A stretch of DNA of 64,000 bases, from NCBI GenBank assembly GCA_964386975.1, contig CAYLUS010000008.1:1-64000 (forward strand). Direction: 5' to 3'. Under the pieces are notes generated by a model. That model ran no database searches. It was given only the letters and a program-made list of their open reading frames with translations, and was not told where the DNA came from. The translations under genes and the position numbers were made by a program. This DNA comes from UBA6136 sp964386975 (GTDB lineage: Bacteria; Pseudomonadota; Gammaproteobacteria; Methylococcales; Methylococcaceae). Positions 45,261 to 54,032 of the stretch are shown here, piece after piece (positions within the stretch are counted from its first letter, which is position 1; each line of letters starts with the position of its first letter).

Positions 45261-46148
45261 TTAGGATCTGCAGGCCGTCTCAGCGTGAGGCGTGACCATC
45301 TCAACAAAGCGAACCGGGATCACCTGCATGCGTTCCAGTCGGTTGCCTGTCTTGATAAAAAGATACAGGAACTGCTCTTGCGGGGATCCCAAGGGGGCAA
45401 TCAGCTTGCCTCCGGCTTTGAGTTGACGAAGCAGCGGTCTTGGGATTTTGGGGGCCGCGCAGCTCATCATGATGCCGTCAAAGGTTCCAAGTGCTGGGCA
45501 CCCCTCGTAACCATCGCCCTCCAGCACGTCGACATTGGTGTATGAAAGACGTGCCAGAGTCGAACGGGCCTTTTCGGCCAGTTCATGGCGAATCTCCATG
45601 GACCAGACATGGCTTGCAAGCTCTGCAAGGATGGCCGCCTGATAACCAGAGCCAGTTCCAACTTCAAGGATCAGATCATGGGGCCTTGGGTTGATAAGCT
45701 CGGTCATGAGGCCGACGATATAGGGTTGTGACAAGGTCTGGCCGTGGCCTATTGGGAGGGCTCGATCCTCATAGGCATGGGGTCTGAGTTCAGGCGGGAC
45801 GAACTCCTCCCGGGGGACGTGCTCCATGGCGCCTATGACGCGTCGGTTGGTTACCGGCCAGTCATCGACGCTGAGCTGCTCAAGGACCATCTTGCGCCGA
45901 AGCCGTCGAAAGGGGTCGCTTCTGGATCGTTGACCTACCGAGCCACTCGTTTTTTGATCAAGGAAGGGGATGAGGGGATCCCTTTCAAGCAAGGGAGTTC
46001 GTGTACCGATGGCCGTTTTAAGCGCATCGATTGCAGATTCGATACAAAGGCTGTCCAGCAGTTCAAACGGGACCTCGACCCCAAAGCATCTCTGGTAGTC
46101 CTCGACCAGATTGACCAGCAGTTCGTATTCACTTTCAAAGTGCGGCAT
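45261..46148 (-). CDS. pcm: Protein-L-isoaspartate O-methyltransferase with N-terminal extension
   Basis: 295 residues, against roughly 205-225 for usual Pcm. The C-terminal two thirds is the repair methyltransferase: MEHVPREEFVPPELRPHAYEDRALPIGHGQTLSQPYIV, motif I LEVGTGSGYQAAILAEL, and PLGSPQEQFLYL. Residues 1-85 (from FESEYELLVNLVEDYQRCFG) do not belong to the PCMT fold and look like a small fused helical domain. I start at the ATG at 46148; a longer frame has no support. Pcm repairs aged proteins, fitting the stress-gene setting. Confidence 0.9.
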   Translation of the reverse strand: MPHFESEYELLVNLVEDYQRCFGVEVPFELLDSLCIESAIDALKTAIGTRTPLLERDPLIPFLDQKTSGSVGQRSRSDPFRRLRRKMVLEQLSVDDWPVTNRRVIGAMEHVPREEFVPPELRPHAYEDRALPIGHGQTLSQPYIVGLMTELINPRPHDLILEVGTGSGYQAAILAELASHVWSMEIRHELAEKARSTLARLSYTNVDVLEGDGYEGCPALGTFDGIMMSCAAPKIPRPLLRQLKAGGKLIAPLGSPQEQFLYLFIKTGNRLERMQVIPVRFVEMVTPHAETACRS

Positions 46149-46283
46149 TGATTCGGGTTCCTGGAGTGAGGGTCTTTGGGTTCTTGCCTCTCCCTTCAGA
46201 GACGTGCGGATCCGCCCAGCGACTGGCTGAGGGCTCCGGTAGGCAGTCCTCAAGGAAGTAGTGAGGAGGCTTATGGCTTGGAA

Positions 46284-46544
46284 TCACCGTTTTCCAAGGT
46301 TGCCATTCGGCCCTCTTCTGGGAACCAGGACCGACCTGAACTGCTGGTTATGGCATTCCTCGTAAAGGTCCAGCCAGTAGCGCTTCTCGCCTTCCTCACC
46401 GCCGAGATCCCTGCACCGCTCGGCCTGGACGGCGTAGAAAGGAATCGATGACAGTAACCCGCGCATCTGTTGTACACGCCGTTCGTCCTTGCTTTTGAAT
46501 AGCGAGAGAAAACGGTTGACCCAAGGAAAGGATTGCGTGTGCAT
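46284..46544 (-). CDS. Small hypothetical protein
   Basis: 86 residues. GGAGA lies seven bases upstream of the ATG, which supports translation. The sequence is helical and charged (FLSLFKSKDERRVQQMRGLLS, EKRYWLDLYEECHNQQF). It lies upstream of pcm in the same direction and may be co-transcribed with it. No family recognised. Confidence 0.55.
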   Translation of the reverse strand: MHTQSFPWVNRFLSLFKSKDERRVQQMRGLLSSIPFYAVQAERCRDLGGEEGEKRYWLDLYEECHNQQFRSVLVPRRGPNGNLGKR

Positions 46545-46848
46545 AGCGATTCTCCAGTATTCAGACAGGGGTGTAGGGGTTATCTTGAGGCTCGCCGAAT
46601 GGATCCCATATCCGTAACTCAGCCTAATGCGCCGTAGGTCTGGGATTTTTGCTTCTGCCCGGGTTCATCTGGCACCCGTCTCCGGACTTGAAAGCACAAG
46701 GCCTTCAAATCCCAGCCCCTCAGGGTGTAAATTGGCACGGAAGGGCTCCAGGTCTGTCATCCAAGCTGGATAACTGCAGAGGTGGGGTAAGATCAGGTTC
46801 CGCTCGCCCTTTTTGATTCGGGCGCGTGTCAGACATCACGGAGTGACG
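46545..46848. other. Intergenic region between divergent genes
   Basis: About 300 bases without a supportable gene. It must hold the promoters for the minus-strand small gene plus pcm and for the plus-strand protease. I see no clear terminator or tandem repeat in it. Confidence 0.4.
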
Positions 46849-48771
46849 ATGAAACTTTATTCGCAGCAGGTGCAGCGGCTCTGGTTTGTGCTTTTTGCGC
46901 TGGGAACGAGCCTTTCATGGGCTGAGAGTGGGGTCTACAGCGTTGAATCCTGGCAACCGCCGGATGTGGCGGCCCGCCAGGTGAAATCCGCGGCACTGGC
47001 GCCGAAACTCAAGTCCATCGCCCCGATTTCCGCGATCGCCCCTATCAACCTGAGTGCGCCGTTGCAAAAAAAAGATGCGCTCTCCTCAACCCCCGGGATG
47101 CCGACCCGGATCGGATTCACCCGGGACATAGCCGCACTCTCAAGACTCGCGCAGGTCAGTTCTGAGCTGCATTTTGTCCCGCAACCGGAAGGGGGGCTGG
47201 TCGGTCGTTTCATGGTGGTTTCCCCTACAGCAGCGGCCACGCGTCTGGGCTTTTTGATCGAAGCACTTCCAAATTCGGCTGAACTCCGCTTCTTTTCCGC
47301 TGATGGCAAACAGGTCGAGCGGGTTGACGGTCAGACCATCAACACCCTCATTGAAAACAATCGGGCCCATGGCCTCAATGACCCAGTGGCCCGCCGTTAC
47401 TGGTCGCCGGTCATCGAGGGTGCGGCGCTGGGGCTTGAGGTTTATCTTCCCAAGGGGGTCAGCGCTGAAGGGCTGCGGTTCACCGCGCCCGAAATGGCCC
47501 ATCTTGCGGTCAACCCCGCCGCTGCTGAACTGAATTTAGGGGCCCGGGCAGGATCCGCGTCCTGCAATCTCGATGTCAACTGTTACAGCGACTGGTCTCA
47601 AACGCGCAACGCCATCGCCCGTATCGTCTTCATCAGCGGGGGTGGTGCTTACCTTTGCAGTGGGACACTGCTGAACACGACCAATAACTCCGGGATTCCC
47701 TACTTTTTAACCGCCAACCATTGCGTGAGGGAGGCGGCTGAAGCATCGACGATTGAAAGTTACTGGTTCTATTACTCGACCGCCTGCGGCAGTGGTCAAC
47801 TCAATCCCGGATTTGTCAGGATGCCCGGAGGTGCCGAACTCCTCTACCACTCCGACCTGACCGATGCGTCCTTTGTAAAACTCCATGGGACGCCACCTGC
47901 AGGAGTGGTCTATGCGGGTTGGACAACAACAGCGCCAACGACCAATCTCGCCTCGACAGGCCTCCATAACCCGCTTGGCGATCTTCAGAAAATCGCCTTT
48001 GGCCGTGTCGGTGCTTTTTTGAATTGTCGGGCGAAAACGGACGATGAGTTTGGGTGCTCAGTCGCAAGCCAGCAAAATGGAAACTTGATTGATGTGATCT
48101 TCAGCGGCGGTACAACGGAGCCCGGAAGTAGCGGGTCGGGGCTTTTCCAGAACGATGGCAAGCTCATCGGGCAACTCTATGGGGGTGATAGTAGTTGTGC
48201 TAATCAGGCTGGTTCCAATATCTACGGTCGCTTTGACAAGACGTTTGCAGCGGGCAACCTCGCCCAATGGTTGGCGCCGAGCAGCAGCCAGACCATCATC
48301 TTTGGTCCATCGCCCGCGCTTTATGTCAGGGGTAGGGTCCCAGTCCATGTCTCGGCCACATCCGGATTGCCTGTGACGCTGAAGTCTCTGACGCCCGGGG
48401 TCTGCAGAGTTTCAGGGCATGATGCCATCGGCCTTCGACTTGGCACCTGCCGGATCGAAGCTACCCAAGCGGGCGGCAATGGCTGGGCAGCGGCTCAGCC
48501 CGTGACGCAGTCAAGCCAAGTTCGACAGGCCCGAAAGTTGAGTCTGAAGGTGTTGGGCACGGGAACCGTACACATCATGCCTTCCAATGTGGTTTGCTCG
48601 ACAAGCTGTAGTCTGAAACTCGCGAATGGCTCACGGGTTGAGCTGGAGTCCATCCCAAATGCCGGTAACAACGGGGTCCGGTGGTTGGGTATCCCTGGCT
48701 GTTCCACGGCCAAAACCTGTATTTTCGACCTGACGCGCGACCGAAGCGTCAGGGCAATCATGCGACGCTAA
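46849..48771 (+). CDS. Secreted serine protease with C-terminal Ig-like and InlB-type repeat regions
   Basis: 640 residues. Signal peptide to about residue 25, then a propeptide-like domain of about 215 residues. A protease domain of the lysyl-endopeptidase type starts near RNAIARIVFI. The triad is His291 in FLTANHC, Asp339 in LTDASFV and Ser428 in PGSSGSGLF. After residue 490 a bacterial Ig-like segment (GPSPALYVRGRVPVHVSATSG) is followed by a C-terminal repeat. That repeat (VLGTGTVHIMPSNVVCSTSC and VELESIPNAGNNGVRWLG) resembles divergent InlB-type modules. The ATG at 46849 is chosen over an upstream GTG because it starts the signal peptide. Confidence 0.85.
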   Translation: MKLYSQQVQRLWFVLFALGTSLSWAESGVYSVESWQPPDVAARQVKSAALAPKLKSIAPISAIAPINLSAPLQKKDALSSTPGMPTRIGFTRDIAALSRLAQVSSELHFVPQPEGGLVGRFMVVSPTAAATRLGFLIEALPNSAELRFFSADGKQVERVDGQTINTLIENNRAHGLNDPVARRYWSPVIEGAALGLEVYLPKGVSAEGLRFTAPEMAHLAVNPAAAELNLGARAGSASCNLDVNCYSDWSQTRNAIARIVFISGGGAYLCSGTLLNTTNNSGIPYFLTANHCVREAAEASTIESYWFYYSTACGSGQLNPGFVRMPGGAELLYHSDLTDASFVKLHGTPPAGVVYAGWTTTAPTTNLASTGLHNPLGDLQKIAFGRVGAFLNCRAKTDDEFGCSVASQQNGNLIDVIFSGGTTEPGSSGSGLFQNDGKLIGQLYGGDSSCANQAGSNIYGRFDKTFAAGNLAQWLAPSSSQTIIFGPSPALYVRGRVPVHVSATSGLPVTLKSLTPGVCRVSGHDAIGLRLGTCRIEATQAGGNGWAAAQPVTQSSQVRQARKLSLKVLGTGTVHIMPSNVVCSTSCSLKLANGSRVELESIPNAGNNGVRWLGIPGCSTAKTCIFDLTRDRSVRAIMRR

Positions 48772-48789
48772 GGCTGGCTGTGGGCGGTT

Positions 48790-49182
48790 TCATCTAGCGC
48801 TGCCGCTGGCCCGTTGTTTGTGGGCGGGGGCCAGACCTTCCCTGGAGTAAATCGATTCCAGCCAGTTGAGAAAGCTTTTGGGACGAAAGCAGATGATGAA
48901 CAGCGCGATACTTCCGGTCACGGGGACCGGAAGCACGTCGATGATGAACAAGCCGATCAGAATTATGGATGCCTTGATCTGTTTCGGACGTATGCCGGTT
49001 TTGATTGGTGATCGGGTCTTTTGGTACGACTGTCCATAAACCCCTCGTGCCCACGTGAGGAACCAGGGCGGTCGGGTCCATAAAAGGTAGAGCCCGATAA
49101 GTGCCGTCAAGGAGACCGGCCCAAAACCGATGAGATTGAGAACGAAAAGGCATGTGAAGGCTTCGATACGCGCTTGGTTCAT
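48790..49182 (-). CDS. Small membrane protein, two helices
   Basis: The ATG at 49182 gives 130 residues with a first hydrophobic region (CLFVLNLIGFGPVSLTALIGLYLLW), a basic loop and a second (ASIILIGLFIIDVLPVPVTGSIALFIICF). A short motif repeats: RPPWFLTWARGVYGQ in the first half and RPKSFLNWLESIYSR in the second, hinting at internal duplication. Function unknown. A longer frame up to 49608 runs over the ppsA start and is rejected. Confidence 0.6.
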   Translation of the reverse strand: MNQARIEAFTCLFVLNLIGFGPVSLTALIGLYLLWTRPPWFLTWARGVYGQSYQKTRSPIKTGIRPKQIKASIILIGLFIIDVLPVPVTGSIALFIICFRPKSFLNWLESIYSREGLAPAHKQRASGSAR

Positions 49183-49450
49183 GGCTCGCGTCACATCGCT
49201 AGAGGGCAAACTTTGACCCTTGATGTCGCTCCCTTGTCCAACCCCCCCCTCTTTGCGCTTTTTTTGAAAAAAAGCGCGGCAGTGGCGCCTCGAGGGCCTG
49301 CCGCTTAGATCGAGGATCAACGTTACGAAAGAGAGGCCTGCACAGACTGCCGGTAGTTGGTCAATGACGGCATCCGTGACTTTCCGGACTGCCTTGGAGC
49401 ATCTTCCCTGAGAGGATGCAACTTTCAACACATGCGTTTGAGGGTTGCCA

Positions 49451-51883
49451 ATGCCTGTTCGTGGAAGCGAGAGTCGACGGATTGTCTGGTTCTCCGAGGT
49501 GGGGCTGGCCGATGTCCCTCTGGTTGGAGGCAAGAATGCTGCGCTTGGGGAGATGATCCAATCATTAACCGATCTGGGAATTCGGGTTCCAAACGGTTTT
49601 TGTGTCACTACCAGCGCCTTTGAGGAATTTCTCTCCAGCGGGGGGCTTGATGCGTTGATCGAGACGCACCTCTCAGAAGATCGCCTGCTGGCAATTGAGG
49701 CAATTCAGAGCAAGGGGCGGCTGATCCGTGAGGCGTTCCTCGCAACCCCGGTTCCGGAGGCGCTCTCCGGGGAAATCTGTCAAGCCTATCGAACCCTGTG
49801 CGGCTCAAGTCCAGAGCCCATCAAGGTCGCTGTTCGCTCCAGCGCCACGCTTGAAGATTCGATTGATGCCAGTTTTGCAGGGCAGCAAGAGACCTATCTC
49901 AATATCAGTGGTGAGGATGACCTGATCAGGGCCACCCGCGCCTGCTTTGCATCGATCTACACAGATCGCGCCATTACCTATCGGCGGGATCGCTGGTTCA
50001 GCCAGACCCAGGTCCTGATTTCCGTTGCTGTCCAGCAGATGGTCCGCTCGGATCTTGCGAGCGCCGGGGTCATGTTTACACTGGATACCGAGTCTGGGTT
50101 CAGGGAGGCGATTCTCATCAATGCAGCCTATGGATTGGGTGAGGAGGTGGTGTCAGGGTCGGTTGATCCTGATGAATACCTGGTCTTCAAACCCATGCTG
50201 AGGGAGGGGTATCGCCCGATCATCCGGCGTCGATCAGGGGCAGGCTCCCGCTCAGTAGTCACACTGGAAGCCGGAGGAGCTCTGCCGGAAGTCACTCAGA
50301 AACAGGATGCACAAGCGAGTTACTTTTGCCTCAAGGATGATGAGATTCTTCTGCTGTCCCGGTGGGCCTGTCTGATCGAGGCCCACTTCAGCCAGCGTTA
50401 TGGTCAGCCGACACCGATGGACATCGAATGGGCCAAGGACGGGATTACTGACCTCATGTATGTCGTTCAGGCACGCCCTGAAACCGTCCACGGCAGGGCA
50501 CCACCCAAAGCCCTGGAGATCGCCCGAATCGAGCGACCGTTGGCAGCGCCCCTGCTCAAGGGTCGAAGTATCGGGGCCCAGGTGGCTTCAGGGCCTGTCC
50601 ATCAGATTCGCCAGATCGAGGATCTTCCCGCTTTTCGAGCCGGAGAGGTCCTGGTTGCCGCAAAAACCGACCCGGACTGGGAGCCGGCAATGAAGATGGC
50701 GGCAGCCATCATTACCGATACCGGGGGCAGAACCTGCCATGCGGCGATAGTCAGTCGGGAACTTGGAATTCCCGCCGTAGTGGGGACCGGGACCGCAACC
50801 TCGGTCCTCAAGGAGGGGGCTTGGGTGACGGTCTGTTGCGCCGAAGGTGATACCGGCCTCGTCTACGCGGGTCGCGTGCCTTATCGGACAGAGCGCGTCG
50901 ATCTGGCCGATTTGCCCAGACCCAAGACGCGGTTGATGCTCAATGTTGGAAATCCCGAGCAGGCCTTGAGACTGTCGTTTTTGCCATGCGATGGTGTGGG
51001 ATTGGCCCGCCTGGAGTTCATCATCGCCGATGCCATTGGCATCCACCCTGAAGCACTTCTTCATCCTGATCAGATTGACGACCCTGAGGTGCGTCATGAA
51101 ATCGAACATCGGGTCAGGGGTTACCCACATCCGGCGGATTTCTACGTCGATCGACTCGCTGAGGGCATCGGGACCATCGCCGCCGCCTTTTATCCACGCG
51201 AGGTGATTGTCAGGGCCAGTGATTTCAAGAGCAATGAGTATGCAAGTCTTTTAGGCGGGCGCTGGTTTGAGCCAAGGGAGGAGAACCCCATGTTGGGTTT
51301 TCGGGGTGCTTCGCGCTACTACGATGCTGCATTCCGTGATGCCTTTGCCCTTGAGGCGCGGGCGGTGCTCAGGGTGCGCCAAGACATGGGACTCCAGAAT
51401 CTACAGTTGATGATTCCCTTTGTCAGAACGGTCGAGGAAGCTGAGCGAGTGATTTTTGAACTCAAAACACATGGCCTCGTTCGGGGTGAGGAAGGACTTG
51501 CGCTTTATGTGATGTGTGAAATCCCGAGCAACCTCTTTCAGGTAGAGGAGTTGGCGCATTGGTTTGACGGATTCTCAATCGGATCCAATGACCTTACGCA
51601 GTTGATTTTGGGAATTGATCGCGACTCAAGCCGTCTTGCGGCCTTATACGACGAGCGCCATCCGGTGGTGCTGGGTGCCATTTTGGAAGTGATTGCCAAG
51701 GTCAAGGCCACTGGAAGGAAAATCGGAATTTGTGGCCAGGCGCCCAGCGATTACCCGGAATTCATGGAGGCACTGGTCAAGGCTGGGATCGATAGCATTT
51801 CCTTAAGCCCTGATGCACTGGTGCCGGCGCTGAAGCGCGTCGCTGAAATGGAGGCCACCCTGTCAGGAACCTCCCCGCTATAA
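49451..51883 (+). CDS. ppsA: Phosphoenolpyruvate synthase
   Basis: Converts pyruvate and ATP to phosphoenolpyruvate, AMP and phosphate. 810 residues. The N-terminal ATP-binding domain has VGGKNAALGEM and VAVRSSATLEDSIDASFAGQ. The swivelling domain carries the phosphohistidine in GGRTCHAAIVSRELGIPAVVG. The C-terminal TIM barrel has FKSNEYASLLGG, GSNDLTQLILGIDRDS and the catalytic cysteine in ICGQAPSDYPEF. The ATG at 49451 follows an in-frame TTG. PpsA next to Hsp20, Pcm and CBS genes recurs in low-oxygen or energy-stress clusters. Confidence 0.96.
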   Translation: MPVRGSESRRIVWFSEVGLADVPLVGGKNAALGEMIQSLTDLGIRVPNGFCVTTSAFEEFLSSGGLDALIETHLSEDRLLAIEAIQSKGRLIREAFLATPVPEALSGEICQAYRTLCGSSPEPIKVAVRSSATLEDSIDASFAGQQETYLNISGEDDLIRATRACFASIYTDRAITYRRDRWFSQTQVLISVAVQQMVRSDLASAGVMFTLDTESGFREAILINAAYGLGEEVVSGSVDPDEYLVFKPMLREGYRPIIRRRSGAGSRSVVTLEAGGALPEVTQKQDAQASYFCLKDDEILLLSRWACLIEAHFSQRYGQPTPMDIEWAKDGITDLMYVVQARPETVHGRAPPKALEIARIERPLAAPLLKGRSIGAQVASGPVHQIRQIEDLPAFRAGEVLVAAKTDPDWEPAMKMAAAIITDTGGRTCHAAIVSRELGIPAVVGTGTATSVLKEGAWVTVCCAEGDTGLVYAGRVPYRTERVDLADLPRPKTRLMLNVGNPEQALRLSFLPCDGVGLARLEFIIADAIGIHPEALLHPDQIDDPEVRHEIEHRVRGYPHPADFYVDRLAEGIGTIAAAFYPREVIVRASDFKSNEYASLLGGRWFEPREENPMLGFRGASRYYDAAFRDAFALEARAVLRVRQDMGLQNLQLMIPFVRTVEEAERVIFELKTHGLVRGEEGLALYVMCEIPSNLFQVEELAHWFDGFSIGSNDLTQLILGIDRDSSRLAALYDERHPVVLGAILEVIAKVKATGRKIGICGQAPSDYPEFMEALVKAGIDSISLSPDALVPALKRVAEMEATLSGTSPL

Positions 51884-51892
51884 AACAGCGGT

Positions 51893-52234
51893 TCACCGGA
51901 CAAAGCGAGCGAGGGCGAAGGCACTCGCATGGCTCGCAGATTCGATAATCACCACATTCAATGAGCATAACTCGGGGATGGCGCCAATCAGTCGGATTCT
52001 CGGCGGTCCTCCGGCTGACAGGGAGATCAGAAGGTCCCGATAGTGTGTCTCCCTGTGGGAGAGAAGACGTAGAGCCGCCTTTTTGGCCGCATAAAAGCCC
52101 GCGAGTTTTCGAAGTGGAAACGACGCGTATTCATCCCTGGCAAACAGGTGGTCGAGGCTGGGTAATCGGCCTTTGATGAGGTCTTGTTCAAAGGCCTCAA
52201 TCGAGAGCGTTTGGCTGGCGATCCTGAGTTTCAT
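51893..52234 (-). CDS. Divergent 4'-phosphopantetheinyl transferase (AcpS)-like protein
   Basis: 113 residues. LRKLAGFYAAKKAALRLL matches the AcpS core LAGRFAAKEA, and the end VVIIESASHASAFALARF matches the LSISHTRDYAVAFV strand. The N-terminal strand with the magnesium-binding aspartate (GIDIVEI type) is missing, and the usual K-E of the core is changed to K-K. It may be a degenerate or specialised relative rather than an active holo-ACP synthase. It converges on ppsA, nine bases from its stop. Confidence 0.6.
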   Translation of the reverse strand: MKLRIASQTLSIEAFEQDLIKGRLPSLDHLFARDEYASFPLRKLAGFYAAKKAALRLLSHRETHYRDLLISLSAGGPPRIRLIGAIPELCSLNVVIIESASHASAFALARFVR

Positions 52235-52249
52235 GAAAGCAAGCCGGAT

Positions 52250-52408
52250 TCAATTCCGGCGCAGTGCTTTGACGCCCTGGTCAGCGGATGTCCTGGGTTT
52301 AAAAGGCATGGCATGGAGCGTGGGTACCCGGGTAACCAAACACCCGGTTCCGCCTGAGGCACCATGAATGTGAGCAGGTCCCTCTGCAGTCATTTTGAAA
52401 ATGTTCAT
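52250..52408 (-). CDS. Doubtful small ORF upstream of the AcpS-like gene
   Basis: A 52-residue frame (MNIFKMTAEGPAHIHGASGG, then CLVTRVPTLHAMPFKP) ends 15 bases before the AcpS-like start. The nearest ribosome-site candidate is too far from the ATG. No homology is recognised. It may be translated as a leader but could equally be chance. Confidence 0.25.
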   Translation of the reverse strand: MNIFKMTAEGPAHIHGASGGTGCLVTRVPTLHAMPFKPRTSADQGVKALRRN

Positions 52409-52655
52409 CACGGAGCACGTCTTCCTAGTCAGCGGGAGGCCCTCAGAGAGGCAGTCAGCCCCTCCGAGCAAGAAACTGCCATTAGGCCTTGCTGTTCGGG
52501 CAGATGATAGTCGGGTCTTTGTCTAGGGAATATTCACACTCCAAAGTGGTCTGGTTTGCCGGCACGATAATTCTGGGAGCTGCCCCGTCTCCGTTCAGCA
52601 TGGGCCTGAAGATTCTGGGGGTAGCTAGACTGAAACTCTTTGCTGGAGGTAGAGC

Positions 52656-52916
52656 ATGACGATCATCAATGAGGTCAAGGAGTTGATGCAGCGATTAGAG
52701 GTGGAGCGCGATGCCCTCAGGCTCAAGCTGCACTTGGCTGGAATGGACTGTCGGGACGAATGGCAGACAGTCCAGAGCCGCTATGAGCATCTGAAATCCA
52801 GGGTTAATGAAGCATCATCAGAGGTCCAGGAACTGACGGATGACACCTGGCAGGGACTACGGACATTGGGGGAAGAGGTCGCCGAGGCTTTTCGTTGCCT
52901 TCGAAAGGAGCTTTAA
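52656..52916 (+). CDS. Small coiled-coil protein
   Basis: 86 residues, nearly all helix-forming and charged (MQRLEVERDALRLKLHLAGMDCRDEWQ, then ASSEVQELTDDTWQGLRTLGEEVAEAF). GGAGG lies seven bases upstream of the ATG. The pattern with a DEW centre is shared by small coiled-coil proteins beside stress genes in other Proteobacteria. A possible regulatory motif CTAGGGAATATT lies at 52523-52534. Confidence 0.68.
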   Translation: MTIINEVKELMQRLEVERDALRLKLHLAGMDCRDEWQTVQSRYEHLKSRVNEASSEVQELTDDTWQGLRTLGEEVAEAFRCLRKEL

Positions 52917-53115
52917 GTAGACGAAGGCTTCCCGCAGGGGCAATGCATGCGTGCTTTTTTGGGCACGAGAGCAGGACTTAGGGATTTCTACGCATAGGGA
53001 TCCGGCCTCATGCGAACTACCATGCATGCACCGCCTACCGATGACGGTGGGAACCGGTGATCAATGTCTGGATGAATGCTCAATTCAGAGGTGAAAAGCC
53101 TCAGGAGGTCCCGAA

Positions 53116-53415
53116 ATGTCAGATGCCCATCAGTTGATTGATATCAAAAAGCCGGCTCTTGCCGGATGGGTCCCCAAGTCAAAGGTTGGATCTGAATTAA
53201 ACGGCGCAGCCGTCTTACCGGCATGGGTCCTACGGATTCAAAAACAGGGACTTTCACCGGGCACCCTGGAGCAGTATCTCGAAAATGGCTGGCCCTTAGA
53301 GGCGATCGCCAGTGATCGGGGATTGGATGTAGGCGATGTCGTCCAGGCGATGGATCGTTGGTTGAACGCTTCAGTATGCGGTGCAGATGCCCCGGAGATA
53401 GGTGTCGGCCACTAG
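53116..53415 (+). CDS. Small hypothetical protein with a helix-turn-helix-like C-terminus
   Basis: 99 residues with CAGGAGG before the ATG. The N-terminus is low in features; the C-terminal half (LSPGTLEQYLENGWPLEAIASDRGLDVGDVVQAMDRWL) has the spacing of a helix-turn-helix of the sigma-factor region 4 or transposase type, though this is a guess. Upstream, TAGGGAT occurs twice, at 52979 and 52995, sixteen bases apart, possibly a binding site. Confidence 0.55.
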   Translation: MSDAHQLIDIKKPALAGWVPKSKVGSELNGAAVLPAWVLRIQKQGLSPGTLEQYLENGWPLEAIASDRGLDVGDVVQAMDRWLNASVCGADAPEIGVGH

Positions 53416-53461
53416 GGATATCTCCCGATGGGCATTTTCTCCGAACGCTCATAGGCTAAGC

Positions 53462-53495
53462 GCTGGGCTTTGGGCGCTCGGGCGCAAAGCCCAGC
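53462..53495. promoter_or_regulatory. Perfect 11-base stem hairpin before the CBS gene
   Basis: GCTGGGCTTTG at 53462-53472 pairs perfectly with CAAAGCCCAGC at 53485-53495. There is no T-tract, and the ribosome site AAAGGAGG of the next gene lies only 16 bases downstream. It may be a Rho-type or processing hairpin, an attenuator, or an operator. Confidence 0.5.
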
Positions 53496-53523
53496 ACCCA
53501 GAAATCAGTTCAAAGGAGGCTTT

Positions 53524-53970
53524 ATGCATTGTGGTGATATCTGCCAGAGAGAGTGTGTCGTTGTGACGCGCGATGACAGGGCAAATGCCTTGGCGCGGTT
53601 GATGCGCGAGAAATCGGTAGGCGCTGTCGTCGTGGTGGAAGGAGCGCCTGATCAGTATCGACCCGTTGGCATTCTTACTGACCGCGATCTCGTTACAGAG
53701 GTCATGGCCTGCGAACTGGATCCTGCAACGGTGACTGCGGGCGATGTGATGAGCGTGGATCTTTTGTCCTGTGATGAAACGGACGAATTGGCGGAAACCC
53801 TTTTGCAAATGCGCGAAAGGGGGGTTCGGCGGGTTCCGGTCTTGGATACCTTTGGCTACCTCGCCGGCATTTTGAGTACCTCCGATCTGATTTCGGTACT
53901 TGCTGGAGAAATCATGGAGGTGGCGCGACTTTCAAACCGTCAGGCGGGCAATGGGCATTCAAGGCACTGA
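53524..53970 (+). CDS. CBS-pair domain protein
   Basis: 148 residues consisting of two CBS domains. Seen: CQRECVVVTRDDRANALARLM, the GILTDRDLVTEV strand-helix of domain 1, ERGVRRVPVLD and the GILSTSDLISVL of domain 2. Such modules bind adenine nucleotides and sense energy status. The ATG at 53524 is set by the excellent AAAGGAGG six bases before it. Stand-alone CBS proteins are frequent in low-oxygen and stress clusters. Confidence 0.9.
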   Translation: MHCGDICQRECVVVTRDDRANALARLMREKSVGAVVVVEGAPDQYRPVGILTDRDLVTEVMACELDPATVTAGDVMSVDLLSCDETDELAETLLQMRERGVRRVPVLDTFGYLAGILSTSDLISVLAGEIMEVARLSNRQAGNGHSRH

Positions 53971-54032
53971 TTCGTCATTGGTCTCCCGTGCGTTTTCGAT
54001 TGCTTCTATCGGTCGGGTGTGGAGGTGTTTTT

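Noticed and set aside
48790..49608. 272-residue version of the small membrane protein
   Set aside because: The N-terminal 140 residues run antisense over the ppsA start and are not protein-like; the ATG at 49182 is sufficient.
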